Source: an uncultured Geobacter sp. (GTDB lineage: Bacteria > Desulfobacterota > Desulfuromonadia > Geobacterales > Geobacteraceae). Taken from it: a stretch of DNA of 53,307 nucleotides. The translations under genes and the position numbers were made by a program. The stretch covers positions 1 to 53,307 of the forward strand of contig CALABV010000085.1 in NCBI GenBank assembly GCA_937886325.1, written 5' to 3'. The notes under the pieces are model-generated. The model saw only the letters and a list, made by a program, of their open reading frames with translations, did not search any database and was not told the DNA's origin. This document shows positions 41,360 through 50,669 of the stretch, piece after piece (within the stretch, counting starts at the first letter, position 1; every line of letters starts with the position of its first letter).

Positions 41360-42412
41360 CTACTCGTTGGTCAGCTCCGCCAGTTTCTCCAACTGCCCCA
41401 TGGCCAGACCGGAATCGATGGCATCGGCAGCCATGCGCATCCCTTCCGCCGGGTCGTCCGCCTTTCCCGCCGCAACAAGGCCGAAGGCCGCGTTAAGGAG
41501 GACGATGTCGCGTTTCGGCCCCTTTTCGCCCGACAGGACTCCGCGGACGATGGCGGCATTGGACGCGGCGTCCCCGCCGCGCAGGTCGGCCATGGAACAC
41601 CGGGGAAGCCCCAACTCCTCGGGTCCGAAGAGACGGGAATTCACGCCGGCCGGCGTTACCTCAGCAATCCGCGTCTCGGTTGTCAGGGTTATCTCGTCCA
41701 TTCCGTCCAGGCCATGCACCACGAAGCCCCGCTTGCAGCCGAGCTTTCTCAGTACCTGGGCCAGCTTTTCCGTAAGCTCCTCCCGGTAGACGCCGAGCAC
41801 CTGGCACTGGGCCCCGGCCGGGTTGGTCAAAGGGCCGAGGATATTGAAGATGGTGCGGATGCCGATCTCCCGCCGCGGTCCAATGGCATGCTTCATTGCG
41901 CCGTGCAGGGCCGGCGCGAACAGGAAACCTATGCCGATCTCGCCGATGCACCGCTCCACCGTTTCCGGGGTTACATCCAGGTTCACGCCCAGCGCCTCCA
42001 GAACGTCGGCGCTGCCGCAGGTGGATGAAACGGAGCGGTTGCCGTGCTTGGCGACCTTGACACCGCAGGCCGAGACCACGAAGGCAACGGTGGTGGAAAC
42101 GTTGAAGGTGTTGGTGCCGCTGCCACCGGTGCCGCAGGTGTCGAGAATCGTCTCCAGGTCCAGGTTGATGTCGTCCCGGTCCAGGTCGAGGACGTTCCTG
42201 CCCACCCGTATGTGAGTCACCCGATCCCGCATCACCCTGGCCGCGCCGGTGACCTCATCCACCGTCTCGCCCTTCATGCGGAGCGCTGTGATAAAGGCCG
42301 CGGTCTGGGCCGGCGTGGCCTCCCCGGACATGATCTGGTCCATGACCTCGATCATTTCCGGCTCGGTCAGGTTTTCCCGTTCGACGACTTTCGCGATGGC
42401 TTTTTTGATCAT
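41360..42412 (-). CDS. trpD: anthranilate phosphoribosyltransferase
   Basis: A 350-residue enzyme that joins anthranilate to phosphoribosyl pyrophosphate. The glycine-rich PRPP loop is DTCGTGGSGTNTFNVST; the metal-binding ERCIGEIGIGFLFAPALHGAMKH and a family LGPLTNPAGA stretch follow. The start overlaps the trpG stop by 4 bases (ATGA type), indicating translational coupling. Confidence 0.97.
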   Translation of the reverse strand: MIKKAIAKVVERENLTEPEMIEVMDQIMSGEATPAQTAAFITALRMKGETVDEVTGAARVMRDRVTHIRVGRNVLDLDRDDINLDLETILDTCGTGGSGTNTFNVSTTVAFVVSACGVKVAKHGNRSVSSTCGSADVLEALGVNLDVTPETVERCIGEIGIGFLFAPALHGAMKHAIGPRREIGIRTIFNILGPLTNPAGAQCQVLGVYREELTEKLAQVLRKLGCKRGFVVHGLDGMDEITLTTETRIAEVTPAGVNSRLFGPEELGLPRCSMADLRGGDAASNAAIVRGVLSGEKGPKRDIVLLNAAFGLVAAGKADDPAEGMRMAADAIDSGLAMGQLEKLAELTNE

Positions 42413-42987
42413 CCGTCCCCCCTGCTCATCTCCAGAAAATTCCGCAACAGGTCCATCCCGCCCACCGTGAGGATGGATTCGGGGTGGAACTGCACGCCCC
42501 AGACAGGCAGTTCACGGTGGGCGAGGCCCATGATTTCGCCATTGTCCACCCAGGCGGTGACCTCAAGACAGTCGGGAAGCGTTGCGCGTTCTACAACCAG
42601 CGAGTGGTAGCGGGTCGCCTCGAAGGGGTTGGGAAGTCCCTTGAACAGGCCCTTTCCGTCATGGTGGATGGGTGAGGTCTTGCCGTGCATCAGGGAGATG
42701 CTCCTCACCACATTCCCGCCGAAGGCCGCGCCGATTGCCTGGTGGCCTAGACAGACTCCCAGGAGGGGAATCCTGCCGGCGAAGCGGCGGATGGCCGCAA
42801 CGGATATGCCGGCCTCGCAGGGCGAGCAGGGACCGGGCGAAACAACGATCCTCGCCGGCGCCAGGGCCTCGATCTCGTCCAGGGTAATCCGGTCGTTCCG
42901 GTGAACCGCGACATCCTCGCCGAGCTGGCCGAAATACTGGACCAGGTTGTAGGTGAAAGAGTCGTAGTTGTCGATCATCAACAGCAT
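42409..42987 (-). CDS. trpG: anthranilate synthase glutamine amidotransferase subunit
   Basis: A 192-residue class I glutaminase. The triad is Cys79 (GVCLGHQ), and His169 and Glu171 (FHPES). It supplies ammonia to the TrpE or PabB synthase. No trpE is next to it: the upstream gene is proS, whose stop it overlaps by 10 bases. The same protein often serves both anthranilate and p-aminobenzoate synthesis. GTGGAGACGCC precedes the start. Confidence 0.95.
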   Translation of the reverse strand: MLLMIDNYDSFTYNLVQYFGQLGEDVAVHRNDRITLDEIEALAPARIVVSPGPCSPCEAGISVAAIRRFAGRIPLLGVCLGHQAIGAAFGGNVVRSISLMHGKTSPIHHDGKGLFKGLPNPFEATRYHSLVVERATLPDCLEVTAWVDNGEIMGLAHRELPVWGVQFHPESILTVGGMDLLRNFLEMSRGDG

Positions 42988-44708
42988 GGCGTCTCCACTT
43001 TCAGCGCATCGGCCACCAGCGACTTCACCCTCTCCACCGCCTCCGCAACGGGAAGGAGCGCAACATCGCCCGTCTTCCGATCCTTCAGCTCCACGTTACC
43101 CTGGGCCAGATTCTTGCTTCCCACCACGATACGCAGCGGGATGCCGATGAGGTCTGCGTCCTTGAATTTGAATCCGGGCCGCTCGTCACGGTCGTCCAGC
43201 AGGACTTCGACGCCGGCGTCGGCGAGCTGCCCGTAGATCCGTTCCGTCGCCTCCCTGACCGGATCTTCCTTGATGTTGAGGGCGGAGATGATGCAGTGGA
43301 ACGGCGCGATGGGAATGGGGAAGATTATGCCGTTTTCGTCGTGGTTCTGCTCGATGCAGGCGGCCACGGTGCGGCCGATGCCGATGCCGTAGCATCCCAT
43401 GAAGATGATCTGCTCCTTGCCTTCGGCATCCAGGTACGTGGCCTTGAGGGCCTTGGAATACTTGGTGCCCAGCTTGAAAACGTGCCCCACCTCGATGCCG
43501 CGCCACATCTCCAGGACGCCTCCCTCGCAGCGGGGGCAGGCATCGCCGTGGACTACGTTGCGGATATCGGCGAAAGCCGTAGCCCGGAAATCCCGTTCAA
43601 GGTTAACGTTCTTCAGGTGCAGGTCCTTCTCATTGCCGCCGGTGACGGCGTTCTTCATGGCCTTGACGGCCAGGTCCGCCACGATCTTCACCTTGAGTCC
43701 GACCGGTCCGGCGAATCCGACCGGAGCGCCGGTGACCTTCGTCACCACCTCGTCGCCGGCCATTTCCAGGTCGGTACAGTCGAGGGCGTTTTTCAGCTTG
43801 ATCTCGTTCAGTTCGTGGTCGCCCCGCACCAGAGCAACCACCGGCTCACCGTCGGCCAGGAGCACGAGGGTCTTGATCATGGACGCCGCATGGACACCCA
43901 GGAATTCCGAGACCTCCTCGATGGTCCGTTTTTCCGGCGTGGCAACCCGCTCCAAGGGGCGGGGGTCGGCGTGTTCCACCGCCTCGATGGGCCGGGACTC
44001 GGCCTTCTCCACGTTGGCCGCGTATTCGCAGGCCGTACATGAAACAATGGCGTCCTCGCCCGAATCGGCCAGCACCATGAACTCGTGAGAGGAGGAGCCG
44101 CCGATGGAGCCTGTGTCGGCCTCCACCGCGCGGAACCGGAGGCCGCAGCGTTCGAAGATGCGGCGGTAGGCCTGGTACATCTTCTCGTATGAGAGATCCG
44201 CCGCGGCGCCGTCCACGTCAAAGGAATAGGCATCCTTCATGATGAATTCGCGGCCGCGCATCAGGCCGAAACGGGGACGGATCTCGTCGCGGAACTTGGA
44301 CTGGATCTGGTAGAGATTGACCGGCATCTGGCGGTAGCTCTTCACCTCGCGCCGCACCAGGTCGGTGACCACCTCCTCGTGGGTTGGTCCGAGGCAGAAT
44401 TCCGCGTCCTTGCGGTCCTTAATGCGGAGCAGTTCCCTGCCGTACTGTTCCCAGCGCTCCGACTCCTGCCAGAGTTCCGCAGGGATCACGCCGGGCATCA
44501 GAATCTCGATGGCCCCGGCCCGGTTCATCTCCTCGCGCACGATGTTCTCCACCTTGCGGATGGAGCGGAGCCCCAGGGGAAGGTAGCTATAAATGCCGGC
44601 CGCCAGCTTGCGGATCATGCCAGCCCGCAGCATCAGCTGGTGGGATACCACCTCCGCGTCGGCCGGGGTCTCTTTTACGGTGGGAATGAAATATTCTGAA
44701 TATCGCAT
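42978..44708 (-). CDS. proS: prolyl-tRNA synthetase
   Basis: A 576-residue class II synthetase of the bacterial type. Motif 1 includes KVENIVREEMNRAG, motif 2 is FRDEIRPRFGLMRGREFIMKDAYSFD, and motif 3 is GCYGIGIGRTVAACIEQNHDENG. Between motifs 2 and 3, residues about 235-390 form the INS editing domain. The C-terminus (about 470-570) is the anticodon-binding domain. AAAGGATGTAATCC precedes the ATG. It appears to be in one transcription unit with trpG downstream. Confidence 0.97.
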   Translation of the reverse strand: MRYSEYFIPTVKETPADAEVVSHQLMLRAGMIRKLAAGIYSYLPLGLRSIRKVENIVREEMNRAGAIEILMPGVIPAELWQESERWEQYGRELLRIKDRKDAEFCLGPTHEEVVTDLVRREVKSYRQMPVNLYQIQSKFRDEIRPRFGLMRGREFIMKDAYSFDVDGAAADLSYEKMYQAYRRIFERCGLRFRAVEADTGSIGGSSSHEFMVLADSGEDAIVSCTACEYAANVEKAESRPIEAVEHADPRPLERVATPEKRTIEEVSEFLGVHAASMIKTLVLLADGEPVVALVRGDHELNEIKLKNALDCTDLEMAGDEVVTKVTGAPVGFAGPVGLKVKIVADLAVKAMKNAVTGGNEKDLHLKNVNLERDFRATAFADIRNVVHGDACPRCEGGVLEMWRGIEVGHVFKLGTKYSKALKATYLDAEGKEQIIFMGCYGIGIGRTVAACIEQNHDENGIIFPIPIAPFHCIISALNIKEDPVREATERIYGQLADAGVEVLLDDRDERPGFKFKDADLIGIPLRIVVGSKNLAQGNVELKDRKTGDVALLPVAEAVERVKSLVADALKVETPCC

Positions 44709-44735
44709 GGATTACATCCTTTATTGAAATATATG

Positions 44736-44807
44736 GTAGGGGCGGGGTCATCCCGCCCTTAAATACTTGTCGTCACAAGTGACCGGGCGGGATAACCCCG
44801 CCCCTAC
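44736..44807. repeat. GTAGGGGC palindromic repeat, copy 2
   Basis: Arms at 44736-44758 and 44785-44807 match copy 1 with one mismatch between arms. It lies between proS and ispG. On the minus strand the TAG stop of ispG falls inside the right arm. Confidence 0.88.
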
Positions 44808-45865
44808 AGCGGTTCCGCCGCCATCTTTTCGACTTCCGCCACCAGGGCGTCGGCCAATTCGCACTCCGGAACCTTCCGGACAATCTCGCCGTGGCGGAAC
44901 AGAAGCCCTTCCCCCCTGCCTCCGGCGATGCCGACGTCTGCCTCGCGGGCCTCGCCCGGGCCGTTCACCACGCACCCCATGACCGCCACGTTGATGGGCT
45001 TGATAATCTTCTGGAGACGCCGCTCCACCTCTTCGGCAACGGGAATCAGGTTGATCCGGCATCGGCCGCAGGTGGGGCAGGAAACCAGGTTGATGCCCCG
45101 CTGCCGGAGCCCGAGGGCCTTGAGGATACCGTAGCCGACCCGTATCTCGTCGACGGGATCTCCGGTGAGTGAGACCCGCAGGGTGTCGCCGATACCCTCG
45201 GCCAGGAGGATGCCGAGGCCTACCGAAGATTTGATGGCGCCGGAGAAGGTAGTGCCCGCCTCGGTGATGCCGATGTGCAGGGGGTAGTCGACCCGCCGGG
45301 AGAGAAGCCGGTAGGCCTCCACGGTTTTCATCACGTCCGAGGCTTTCAGGGAAATTTTGATCTGGTCGTAGCCCAGTTCCTCCAAGATGCGCACGTGACC
45401 CAGGGCCGACTCCACCATGGCCTCGGCCGTGGGGTGGCCGTACCGTTCCAGGAGTTCTTTTTCCAGTGAGCCGGCATTGACGCCGATGCGGATGGGAACA
45501 AAGCGCTCAGAAGCTGACTTGACAACTTCGGCGACCTTCCAGCGCTCGCCGATATTGCCCGGATTGATGCGCAGGCCGTCGACCCCCTTCTCCAGGGCCT
45601 TGAGGGCCAGCTTGTAATCGAAATGGATGTCCGCGATGAGGGGGATTGGGATATGTGATTTGATCTCCCCTAAGGCCTCGGCCGCCTCAATGTCGAGCAC
45701 CGCGCACCGCACCAGCTCGCATCCGACCTCCGCCAGATCCGTTATCTGGGCGATGGTGGCGGCCGTGTCGCGGGTATCGGTGTTGCACATGGACTGCACC
45801 GAGCAGGGAGCCCCGCCGCCCACGAGAACATCGCCTATCCTGATCTGTCGGGTCATTTTTTTCAT
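44804..45865 (-). CDS. ispG: 4-hydroxy-3-methylbut-2-enyl diphosphate synthase (flavodoxin-type)
   Basis: A 353-residue iron-sulfur enzyme of the MEP isoprenoid pathway. The N-terminus starts as in the family (RQIRIGDVLVGGGAPCSVQSMCNTDT); the cluster ligands are Cys in SCPTCGRC and Cys in GCVVNGPGEA, with the Glu of that motif. A longer open frame runs upstream but the family start fits 45865. The ribosome site is weak. It is divergent from the methyltransferase gene. The stop codon is supplied by the repeat copy. Confidence 0.95.
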   Translation of the reverse strand: MKKMTRQIRIGDVLVGGGAPCSVQSMCNTDTRDTAATIAQITDLAEVGCELVRCAVLDIEAAEALGEIKSHIPIPLIADIHFDYKLALKALEKGVDGLRINPGNIGERWKVAEVVKSASERFVPIRIGVNAGSLEKELLERYGHPTAEAMVESALGHVRILEELGYDQIKISLKASDVMKTVEAYRLLSRRVDYPLHIGITEAGTTFSGAIKSSVGLGILLAEGIGDTLRVSLTGDPVDEIRVGYGILKALGLRQRGINLVSCPTCGRCRINLIPVAEEVERRLQKIIKPINVAVMGCVVNGPGEAREADVGIAGGRGEGLLFRHGEIVRKVPECELADALVAEVEKMAAEPL

Positions 45866-45960
45866 AACGCGACATAGTAGCGAAAGTATACGGAAAAAGT
45901 CAAGGAAGACGGCCGCGAATAGAATTGACAAAATGCCGCTTTTCCTTTCTAGTAGAAGGC

Positions 45961-47418
45961 ATGAAAAAACACACGCCACACAAAGAGAAAAAGGTGGAAT
46001 CATCCAAAACGGCAAAACGGAAAGCCGTTGTCGGCCGGATCCTCGACCTCTCCGTCACCACCCTGGACGAAGAGGGCTTCGGCCTCGCGGTTCATGAAAC
46101 GACGAGAATCCGGGTTGCGGGAGCGCTTCCCGGAGAGACGGTCCGGGCGCGGATCACCTTTTCCGGCCAACGGGACACTTTCGCCGACGTGGTGAAAGTG
46201 CTGCGCAACTCGCCGGACCGACTGCTGACGCCTCCCTGCGGCAAGGGAGACGCCTGCGACGGGTGCCCGCTGATCTCGATGAAATACCGGGCACAGCTTG
46301 AGTGGAAAAAAGGGCTCGTGGAGGGCGCGATGCGGCGCTATCCGGTGCTGAGGGACACGGAAATCATGCCGGTCATCCCTTCACCGAAACCCGTAGGGTA
46401 CCGCACCACAGCAAAGCTTGTCGTCTCGGGGAAATTCGCGGCTCCCGTCATCGGCATCTACCGACGCAACAGCCACGATGTCATGGACATCGGCGACTGC
46501 CCTCTCCACCACCCCCTCGTCAACCGGGTCGCGGCTGCTGTAAAAGATGGAATCCGCAAAGGCAAGGTACCCGTCTATAATCCCAGGACCCGCAACGGCA
46601 TCCTCCGCTACCTGGTGGTCCGCGTCTCGGAACGGGAGGGCAAGGCCATGGCGGTTTTCGTTACCAGCCAAAGGAGCTTCAACGAGATCCACCACCTGGC
46701 AAAGCACCTGCAGACATCGGTTCCCGAGGTCGAGGTCGTTGCCCAGAACGTCAACTCCTCCACCGGCAACGTGATACTCGGCGACAGGGACTACTTCGTT
46801 ACCCGTGAACAGTCCCTCACCGACTGCATCGGGGATGTCCGCTTCACCATATCCCCCCGCTCCTTCTTCCAGGTAAACAACGACGGCGCGCGCTCCATCT
46901 ATGAGACGGTGCGGGAATGGGCATCGCTCACGGGAAAGGAGACCGTGACAGACGTCTACTGCGGCGTCGGCGGCATCGCCCTCTTTCTTGCCGCCGGCGC
47001 GGCGAAGGTCATCGGCTACGAGTCCATCGAGGCCGCGGTGGACGATGCGGAGAAAAACGCCCGCGCGAACGGGATCAGGAACTGCCGCTTCGAGGCGGGA
47101 GACGCCGCCGAGTTGCTGGAGGATCTGCGGGACGAAGGAAAGAAAGTCGATCTCGTGGTGCTCAATCCCCCTCGCAAGGGGTGCGATGAACGGGTGCTGC
47201 GCGCCGCGGCCGCCCTCGGTCCGGCCACGCTCATCTATGTTTCCTGCTCGCCGGAAACCCTTTCCCGTGACCTGAATCTCCTCGCCGGCTTCGGCTACCG
47301 CTCGGTGAAGATCCAGCCGGTGGACATGTTCCCCCAGACCCCCCATGTGGAAAATGTGGCGCTGTTGGTGAGAAAGCAGACGGACGTCGAAAAACCGGTC
47401 GAACGCCGAAAACCGTAA
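45961..47418 (+). CDS. 23S rRNA (uracil-C5)-methyltransferase, RlmD/RumA type
   Basis: A 485-residue SAM-dependent RNA methyltransferase. An N-terminal TRAM domain (about 25-85) is followed by the cysteine cluster CGKGDACDGC and a later Cys (GDCPLHH) that can bind a 4Fe-4S cluster, as in RlmD. The SAM motif is VYCGVGGIALFLA, the NPPRKGC stretch follows, and the catalytic Cys is in YVSCSPETLSRD. RlmD modifies U1939 of 23S rRNA in E. coli; the specific site here is inferred from the family. AGAAGGC precedes the ATG. Confidence 0.9.
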   Translation: MKKHTPHKEKKVESSKTAKRKAVVGRILDLSVTTLDEEGFGLAVHETTRIRVAGALPGETVRARITFSGQRDTFADVVKVLRNSPDRLLTPPCGKGDACDGCPLISMKYRAQLEWKKGLVEGAMRRYPVLRDTEIMPVIPSPKPVGYRTTAKLVVSGKFAAPVIGIYRRNSHDVMDIGDCPLHHPLVNRVAAAVKDGIRKGKVPVYNPRTRNGILRYLVVRVSEREGKAMAVFVTSQRSFNEIHHLAKHLQTSVPEVEVVAQNVNSSTGNVILGDRDYFVTREQSLTDCIGDVRFTISPRSFFQVNNDGARSIYETVREWASLTGKETVTDVYCGVGGIALFLAAGAAKVIGYESIEAAVDDAEKNARANGIRNCRFEAGDAAELLEDLRDEGKKVDLVVLNPPRKGCDERVLRAAAALGPATLIYVSCSPETLSRDLNLLAGFGYRSVKIQPVDMFPQTPHVENVALLVRKQTDVEKPVERRKP

Positions 47419-47492
47419 GGAATCTCCGATACACATTACAATTCCCGATGGTTCATCGATGCTCGACGAGCGGCGTTTCACGAAAATCGATC

Positions 47493-47522
47493 TTGACTCC
47501 CTCACGGCACTAGTGCTAGGGT
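47493..47522 (+). promoter_or_regulatory. candidate promoter of the pyr operon
   Basis: TTGACT at 47493-47498 and TAGGGT at 47517-47522, spacer 18. The -10 is imperfect. A leader of about 150 bases follows before pyrR. Confidence 0.35.
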
Positions 47523-47529
47523 AGGAAAA

Positions 47530-47646
47530 ATTTGATGACCGGCCTTTTAACGTAACCCCGTGAGGTTAACAAAGGTGGGGGCAGACACAATCCACGCCAC
47601 TGAATAGCAGGGAGCCTTTCCGCCATATCGCGGAAGGGCTTTTTTT
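47530..47646 (+). promoter_or_regulatory. pyr operon leader with attenuator terminator
   Basis: A first hairpin (CCTTT...GTAACC with GGTTAAC...AAAGG, about 47550-47575) precedes a strong intrinsic terminator: AGCCTTTCCGC (47613-47623) pairs exactly but for one G-T with GCGGAAGGGCT (47630-47640) and is followed by seven T residues. It lies upstream of pyrR. PyrR of other bacteria binds leader RNA to promote termination when UMP is high; that model fits here but the known PyrR-binding loop is not obvious. Confidence 0.6.
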
Positions 47647-47675
47647 GCGTCAACAAACGGCGAGAGGAGGTTCAG

Positions 47676-48215
47676 GTGAAGAAGGAAACCACCGTCATTC
47701 TTGACGGAACAGGTGTCAAACGGGCGCTGACCCGAATTGCCCACGAGGTGCTGGAGCGGAACAAAGGAATTTCAGAAGTTGTGCTCGTGGGTATCCGTAC
47801 CGGCGGCATCCACCTTGCACATGAACTGGCTTCACGGCTGGAGGAGATTGAGGGGGTAGCGGTTCCGGTCGGTTCGGTGGACATCACCCTCTACCGGGAC
47901 GATATCAAGACCCAGGCCGCCCATCTGCCGGTCGGCAAGACCGAGATCCCGTTCAGTATCGAGGGAAAACGAGTGGTGCTTGTGGATGACGTTCTCTTCA
48001 CCGGGCGCACCATCCGGGCGGCCATGGATGCCATGATGGACCACGGCAGACCCCAGTGCATCCAGCTCGCCGTGCTCATCGATCGCGGTCATCGGGAGCT
48101 TCCCATTCGCGCCGATTTCGTGGGCCGCAACGTTCCCACCAGCCGCAAGGAAAACATCCAGGTGCGCTTCGACGACGGAAACCACCCCATCGAGGTGTAT
48201 CTGGAAAAGTACTGA
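47676..48215 (+). CDS. pyrR: PyrR: pyr operon regulator / uracil phosphoribosyltransferase
   Basis: A 179-residue phosphoribosyltransferase-fold protein. The PRPP motif is VVLVDDVLFTGRT, preceded by the typical LVGIRTGG hood region. PyrR usually controls pyrimidine genes by attenuating leader RNA and also makes UMP from uracil. The start is GTG at 47676 with GAGAGGAGG upstream. It is first in the pyr operon, right after an intrinsic terminator in the leader. Confidence 0.95.
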   Translation: MKKETTVILDGTGVKRALTRIAHEVLERNKGISEVVLVGIRTGGIHLAHELASRLEEIEGVAVPVGSVDITLYRDDIKTQAAHLPVGKTEIPFSIEGKRVVLVDDVLFTGRTIRAAMDAMMDHGRPQCIQLAVLIDRGHRELPIRADFVGRNVPTSRKENIQVRFDDGNHPIEVYLEKY

Positions 48216-48229
48216 TTTTTTCATACTCA

Positions 48230-48259
48230 CAGCCGCCGGCTGCCGGCAGCCGGCGGCTG
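48230..48259. repeat. perfect 30-base palindrome between pyrR and pyrB
   Basis: A 15-base arm CAGCCGCCGGCTGCC is directly joined to its exact inverse with no loop. It lies 14 bases after the pyrR stop and 27 bases before the pyrB start. No T-run follows, so simple termination is unlikely; the stem could affect mRNA stability or the pyrB ribosome site, or be an extragenic repeat. Confidence 0.85.
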
Positions 48260-48286
48260 ATTCATGCATGATTCGGAGGGTCACCC

Positions 48287-49219
48287 ATGGGATTCAAACA
48301 CAAGGACATTCTGGGGCTGCAGGACCTGACGGCGGAGGAGATAGAGCTTCTCCTGAACACCGCCGACAATATGAAGGAGATCAGCAAGCGGGAGATCAAG
48401 AAGGTGCCAACCCTGCGCGGCAAGACGGTGGTGAACCTGTTCTTCGAGCCGTCCACCCGCACCCGCACCTCCTTCGAGATTGCGGCGAAACGGCTTTCGG
48501 CCGACACCCTGAACATCTCAGCTTCCACCAGCGCCGTACAGAAGGGAGAGACACTGTCGGACACGGCCCGCAACATCGAGGCCATGAAGCCGGACATCAT
48601 CGTCATGCGCCACGCCATCTCCGGCTCCCACCACTACTTGGCGAAACGGGTCTCCTACTCGGTGATAAATGCCGGCGACGGTCAGCACGAGCACCCTTCC
48701 CAGGGCCTCCTGGACATGATGACCATGCGGGAAAAGCTGGGGACACTCAAAGGACTTAAAGTGGCCATCGTGGGCGACATCACCCACAGCCGGGTCGCCC
48801 GCTCCAACATCTACGGCCTGACCAAGATGGGAGCGAAGGTCTTCCTGTCCGGTCCTCCGACACTGATCCCCCCCGGCGTGGAACGGCTCGGCGCCGTTAC
48901 CGTGTGCGGCAGGATGCGGGACGCGGTCGAGGACGCGGACGTGGTCATGATGCTCCGCATCCAGCTGGAGCGGCAGGGCAAGACCCTCCTCCCCACCATG
49001 CGGGAGTATTCGCGCTACTTCGGCCTGTCCGACGACGTGGTGAAGATGGCGAAGCCGGGCGTCCTGGTCATGCACCCCGGCCCCATGAACCGCGGGGTCG
49101 AGATCTCCTCCGAGACGGCAGACGGCGACAACTCCGTCATCCTTGAGCAGGTGGAAAACGGCGTGGCGGTCAGGATGTCCATGCTGTACCACGTGAGCGG
49201 CGGCGGCCCGACGGAATAA
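48287..49219 (+). CDS. pyrB: aspartate carbamoyltransferase catalytic subunit
   Basis: A 310-residue enzyme that carbamoylates aspartate in pyrimidine synthesis. The carbamoyl phosphate loop is FFEPSTRTRTSFE; GDGQHEHPSQGLLD and HPGPMNRGVE follow, all intact. Length fits the class without regulatory chain; no pyrI is seen. GGAGGGTCACC precedes the ATG. It follows the pyrR gene after a palindrome. Confidence 0.97.
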   Translation: MGFKHKDILGLQDLTAEEIELLLNTADNMKEISKREIKKVPTLRGKTVVNLFFEPSTRTRTSFEIAAKRLSADTLNISASTSAVQKGETLSDTARNIEAMKPDIIVMRHAISGSHHYLAKRVSYSVINAGDGQHEHPSQGLLDMMTMREKLGTLKGLKVAIVGDITHSRVARSNIYGLTKMGAKVFLSGPPTLIPPGVERLGAVTVCGRMRDAVEDADVVMMLRIQLERQGKTLLPTMREYSRYFGLSDDVVKMAKPGVLVMHPGPMNRGVEISSETADGDNSVILEQVENGVAVRMSMLYHVSGGGPTE

Positions 49220-49229
49220 AACGGAAATG

Positions 49230-49290
49230 GTAGGGGCTGGGTTCTCCCGCCCGGGCGCGAAAACCGTGGGCGGGATGACCCCGCCCCTAC
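49230..49290. repeat. GTAGGGGC palindromic repeat, copy 3
   Basis: The right arm at 49268-49290 is identical to that of copy 1. The left arm at 49230-49252 has three changes. It lies between pyrB and pyrC, where it should form a long hairpin in the operon mRNA. Confidence 0.85.
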
Positions 49291-49315
49291 AGAACGATTA
49301 CCATGAGGTGATTTT

Positions 49316-50593
49316 ATGAATCTTTTGATAAAAGGTGGTCGCGTCATCGACCCGTCGCAGGGTCTGGACGAGAAACTGGATATCCTGGTAGCTGATGGAA
49401 AGATCAAGGAAATCGGTAAGAAACTGACTGCCGGCAAAGGGGTCGAAGCGATTGATGCAAAAGGAATGATTGTCTCCCCCGGTCTCATCGACATGCATGT
49501 CCATCTGCGCGATCCGGGCCTGGAATACAAGGAGGACATCGTCACCGGCACGCGGGCCGCGGCAGCCGGCGGCTTCACCTCCGTTGCCTGCATGCCCAAC
49601 ACCAAGCCGGTGAATGACAACAAGGCCGTCACCTCCTACATCATCGCCAAGGCCAAGGCCGAAGGTCTGGTGAACGTCTTCCCGGTGGGCTGTATCACCC
49701 AGGGAATGAAAGGTGAGAACCTGGCGGAAATGGGCGATATGAAGGAGGCCGGTTGCGTTGCCGTGTCCGACGACGGCAGGCCCGTATCCAATCCGGAGCT
49801 GATGCGCCGGGCACTGGAGTACGCCAAAGGAATGGGAATCATGCTGATTTCCCACAGCGAGGATCTTGGCCTCTCCGCTGACGGACAGATGAATGACGGC
49901 TTCACCGCCACCGAGCTCGGCCTGAGGGGGATCCCCTGGGTGGCCGAGGACGCGGCAATCGCCCGCGACGTCTTCCTCGCCGAATTCACCCATTCGCCCA
50001 TCCATGTGGCCCACGTATCCACCAAAGGGGCGGTGCGCATCATCCGGGACGCCAAGGCGCGCGGCGTGAAGGTCACCTGCGAGACGGCCCCCCACTACTT
50101 CACCCTTACCGAGGATGCGGTTCGCGGCTACGATTCCAACGCCAAGATGAATCCTCCCCTGCGCGCAGCCGAGGACGTGGAGGCCATCAAGGAGGGACTT
50201 GCGGACGGGACCATTGACGCCATCGCCACGGACCATGCCCCCCATCACCTGGATGAAAAGGACGTGGAGTTCGTTCTCGCCTCCAACGGCATCATCGGGC
50301 TGGAGACCTCGCTGCCGCTCTCACTGGCCCTGGTGGAGGGCAAAGTTTTCGACCTGAATGCACTTATAACCGCCATGTCCCTGAATCCGGCGCGCATCCT
50401 GGGCATTGACCGGGGTACCCTTGCGCCGAGTTCGGTCGCGGACATCACGATCATCGACCCGGATGCCGTCTGGACCGTGGAAGCGGAGAAGCTGGCCAGC
50501 AGGTCCAAGAACTCCCCCTTCCTGGGGAAAGAGATGAAAGGGCGGGCAACGTATACCATAGTGGGTGGCAAAATTGTATTCAAGAGGGACTAG
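49316..50593 (+). CDS. pyrC: dihydroorotase
   Basis: A 425-residue amidohydrolase of the type I dihydroorotase group. The metal site is GLIDMHVHLRDPG, with later ligands in ISHSED and TAPHYFTLTEDAV, and the catalytic Asp in IATDHAPHH. GAGGTGATTTT precedes the ATG. The stop TAG is followed at once by a GGGGTCAGGGGCTGGGGA inverted repeat. It is the third gene of the pyr operon. Confidence 0.96.
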   Translation: MNLLIKGGRVIDPSQGLDEKLDILVADGKIKEIGKKLTAGKGVEAIDAKGMIVSPGLIDMHVHLRDPGLEYKEDIVTGTRAAAAGGFTSVACMPNTKPVNDNKAVTSYIIAKAKAEGLVNVFPVGCITQGMKGENLAEMGDMKEAGCVAVSDDGRPVSNPELMRRALEYAKGMGIMLISHSEDLGLSADGQMNDGFTATELGLRGIPWVAEDAAIARDVFLAEFTHSPIHVAHVSTKGAVRIIRDAKARGVKVTCETAPHYFTLTEDAVRGYDSNAKMNPPLRAAEDVEAIKEGLADGTIDAIATDHAPHHLDEKDVEFVLASNGIIGLETSLPLSLALVEGKVFDLNALITAMSLNPARILGIDRGTLAPSSVADITIIDPDAVWTVEAEKLASRSKNSPFLGKEMKGRATYTIVGGKIVFKRD

Positions 50594-50598
50594 GGGTC

Positions 50599-50650
50599 AG
50601 GGGCTGGGGACTGGTTTCGGCTAGACCCCAGCCACCCATCCCCAGCCCCT
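50599..50650. repeat. 12-base inverted repeat after pyrC
   Basis: AGGGGCTGGGGA (50599-50610) is repeated exactly in inverted orientation at 50639-50650. It lies directly after the pyrC stop codon and before the carA ribosome site. It resembles the GTAGGGGC repeats in position and in starting TAGGGG, but its body differs. Confidence 0.7.
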
Positions 50651-50669
50651 TGCTTTAAAGGAGATATAC

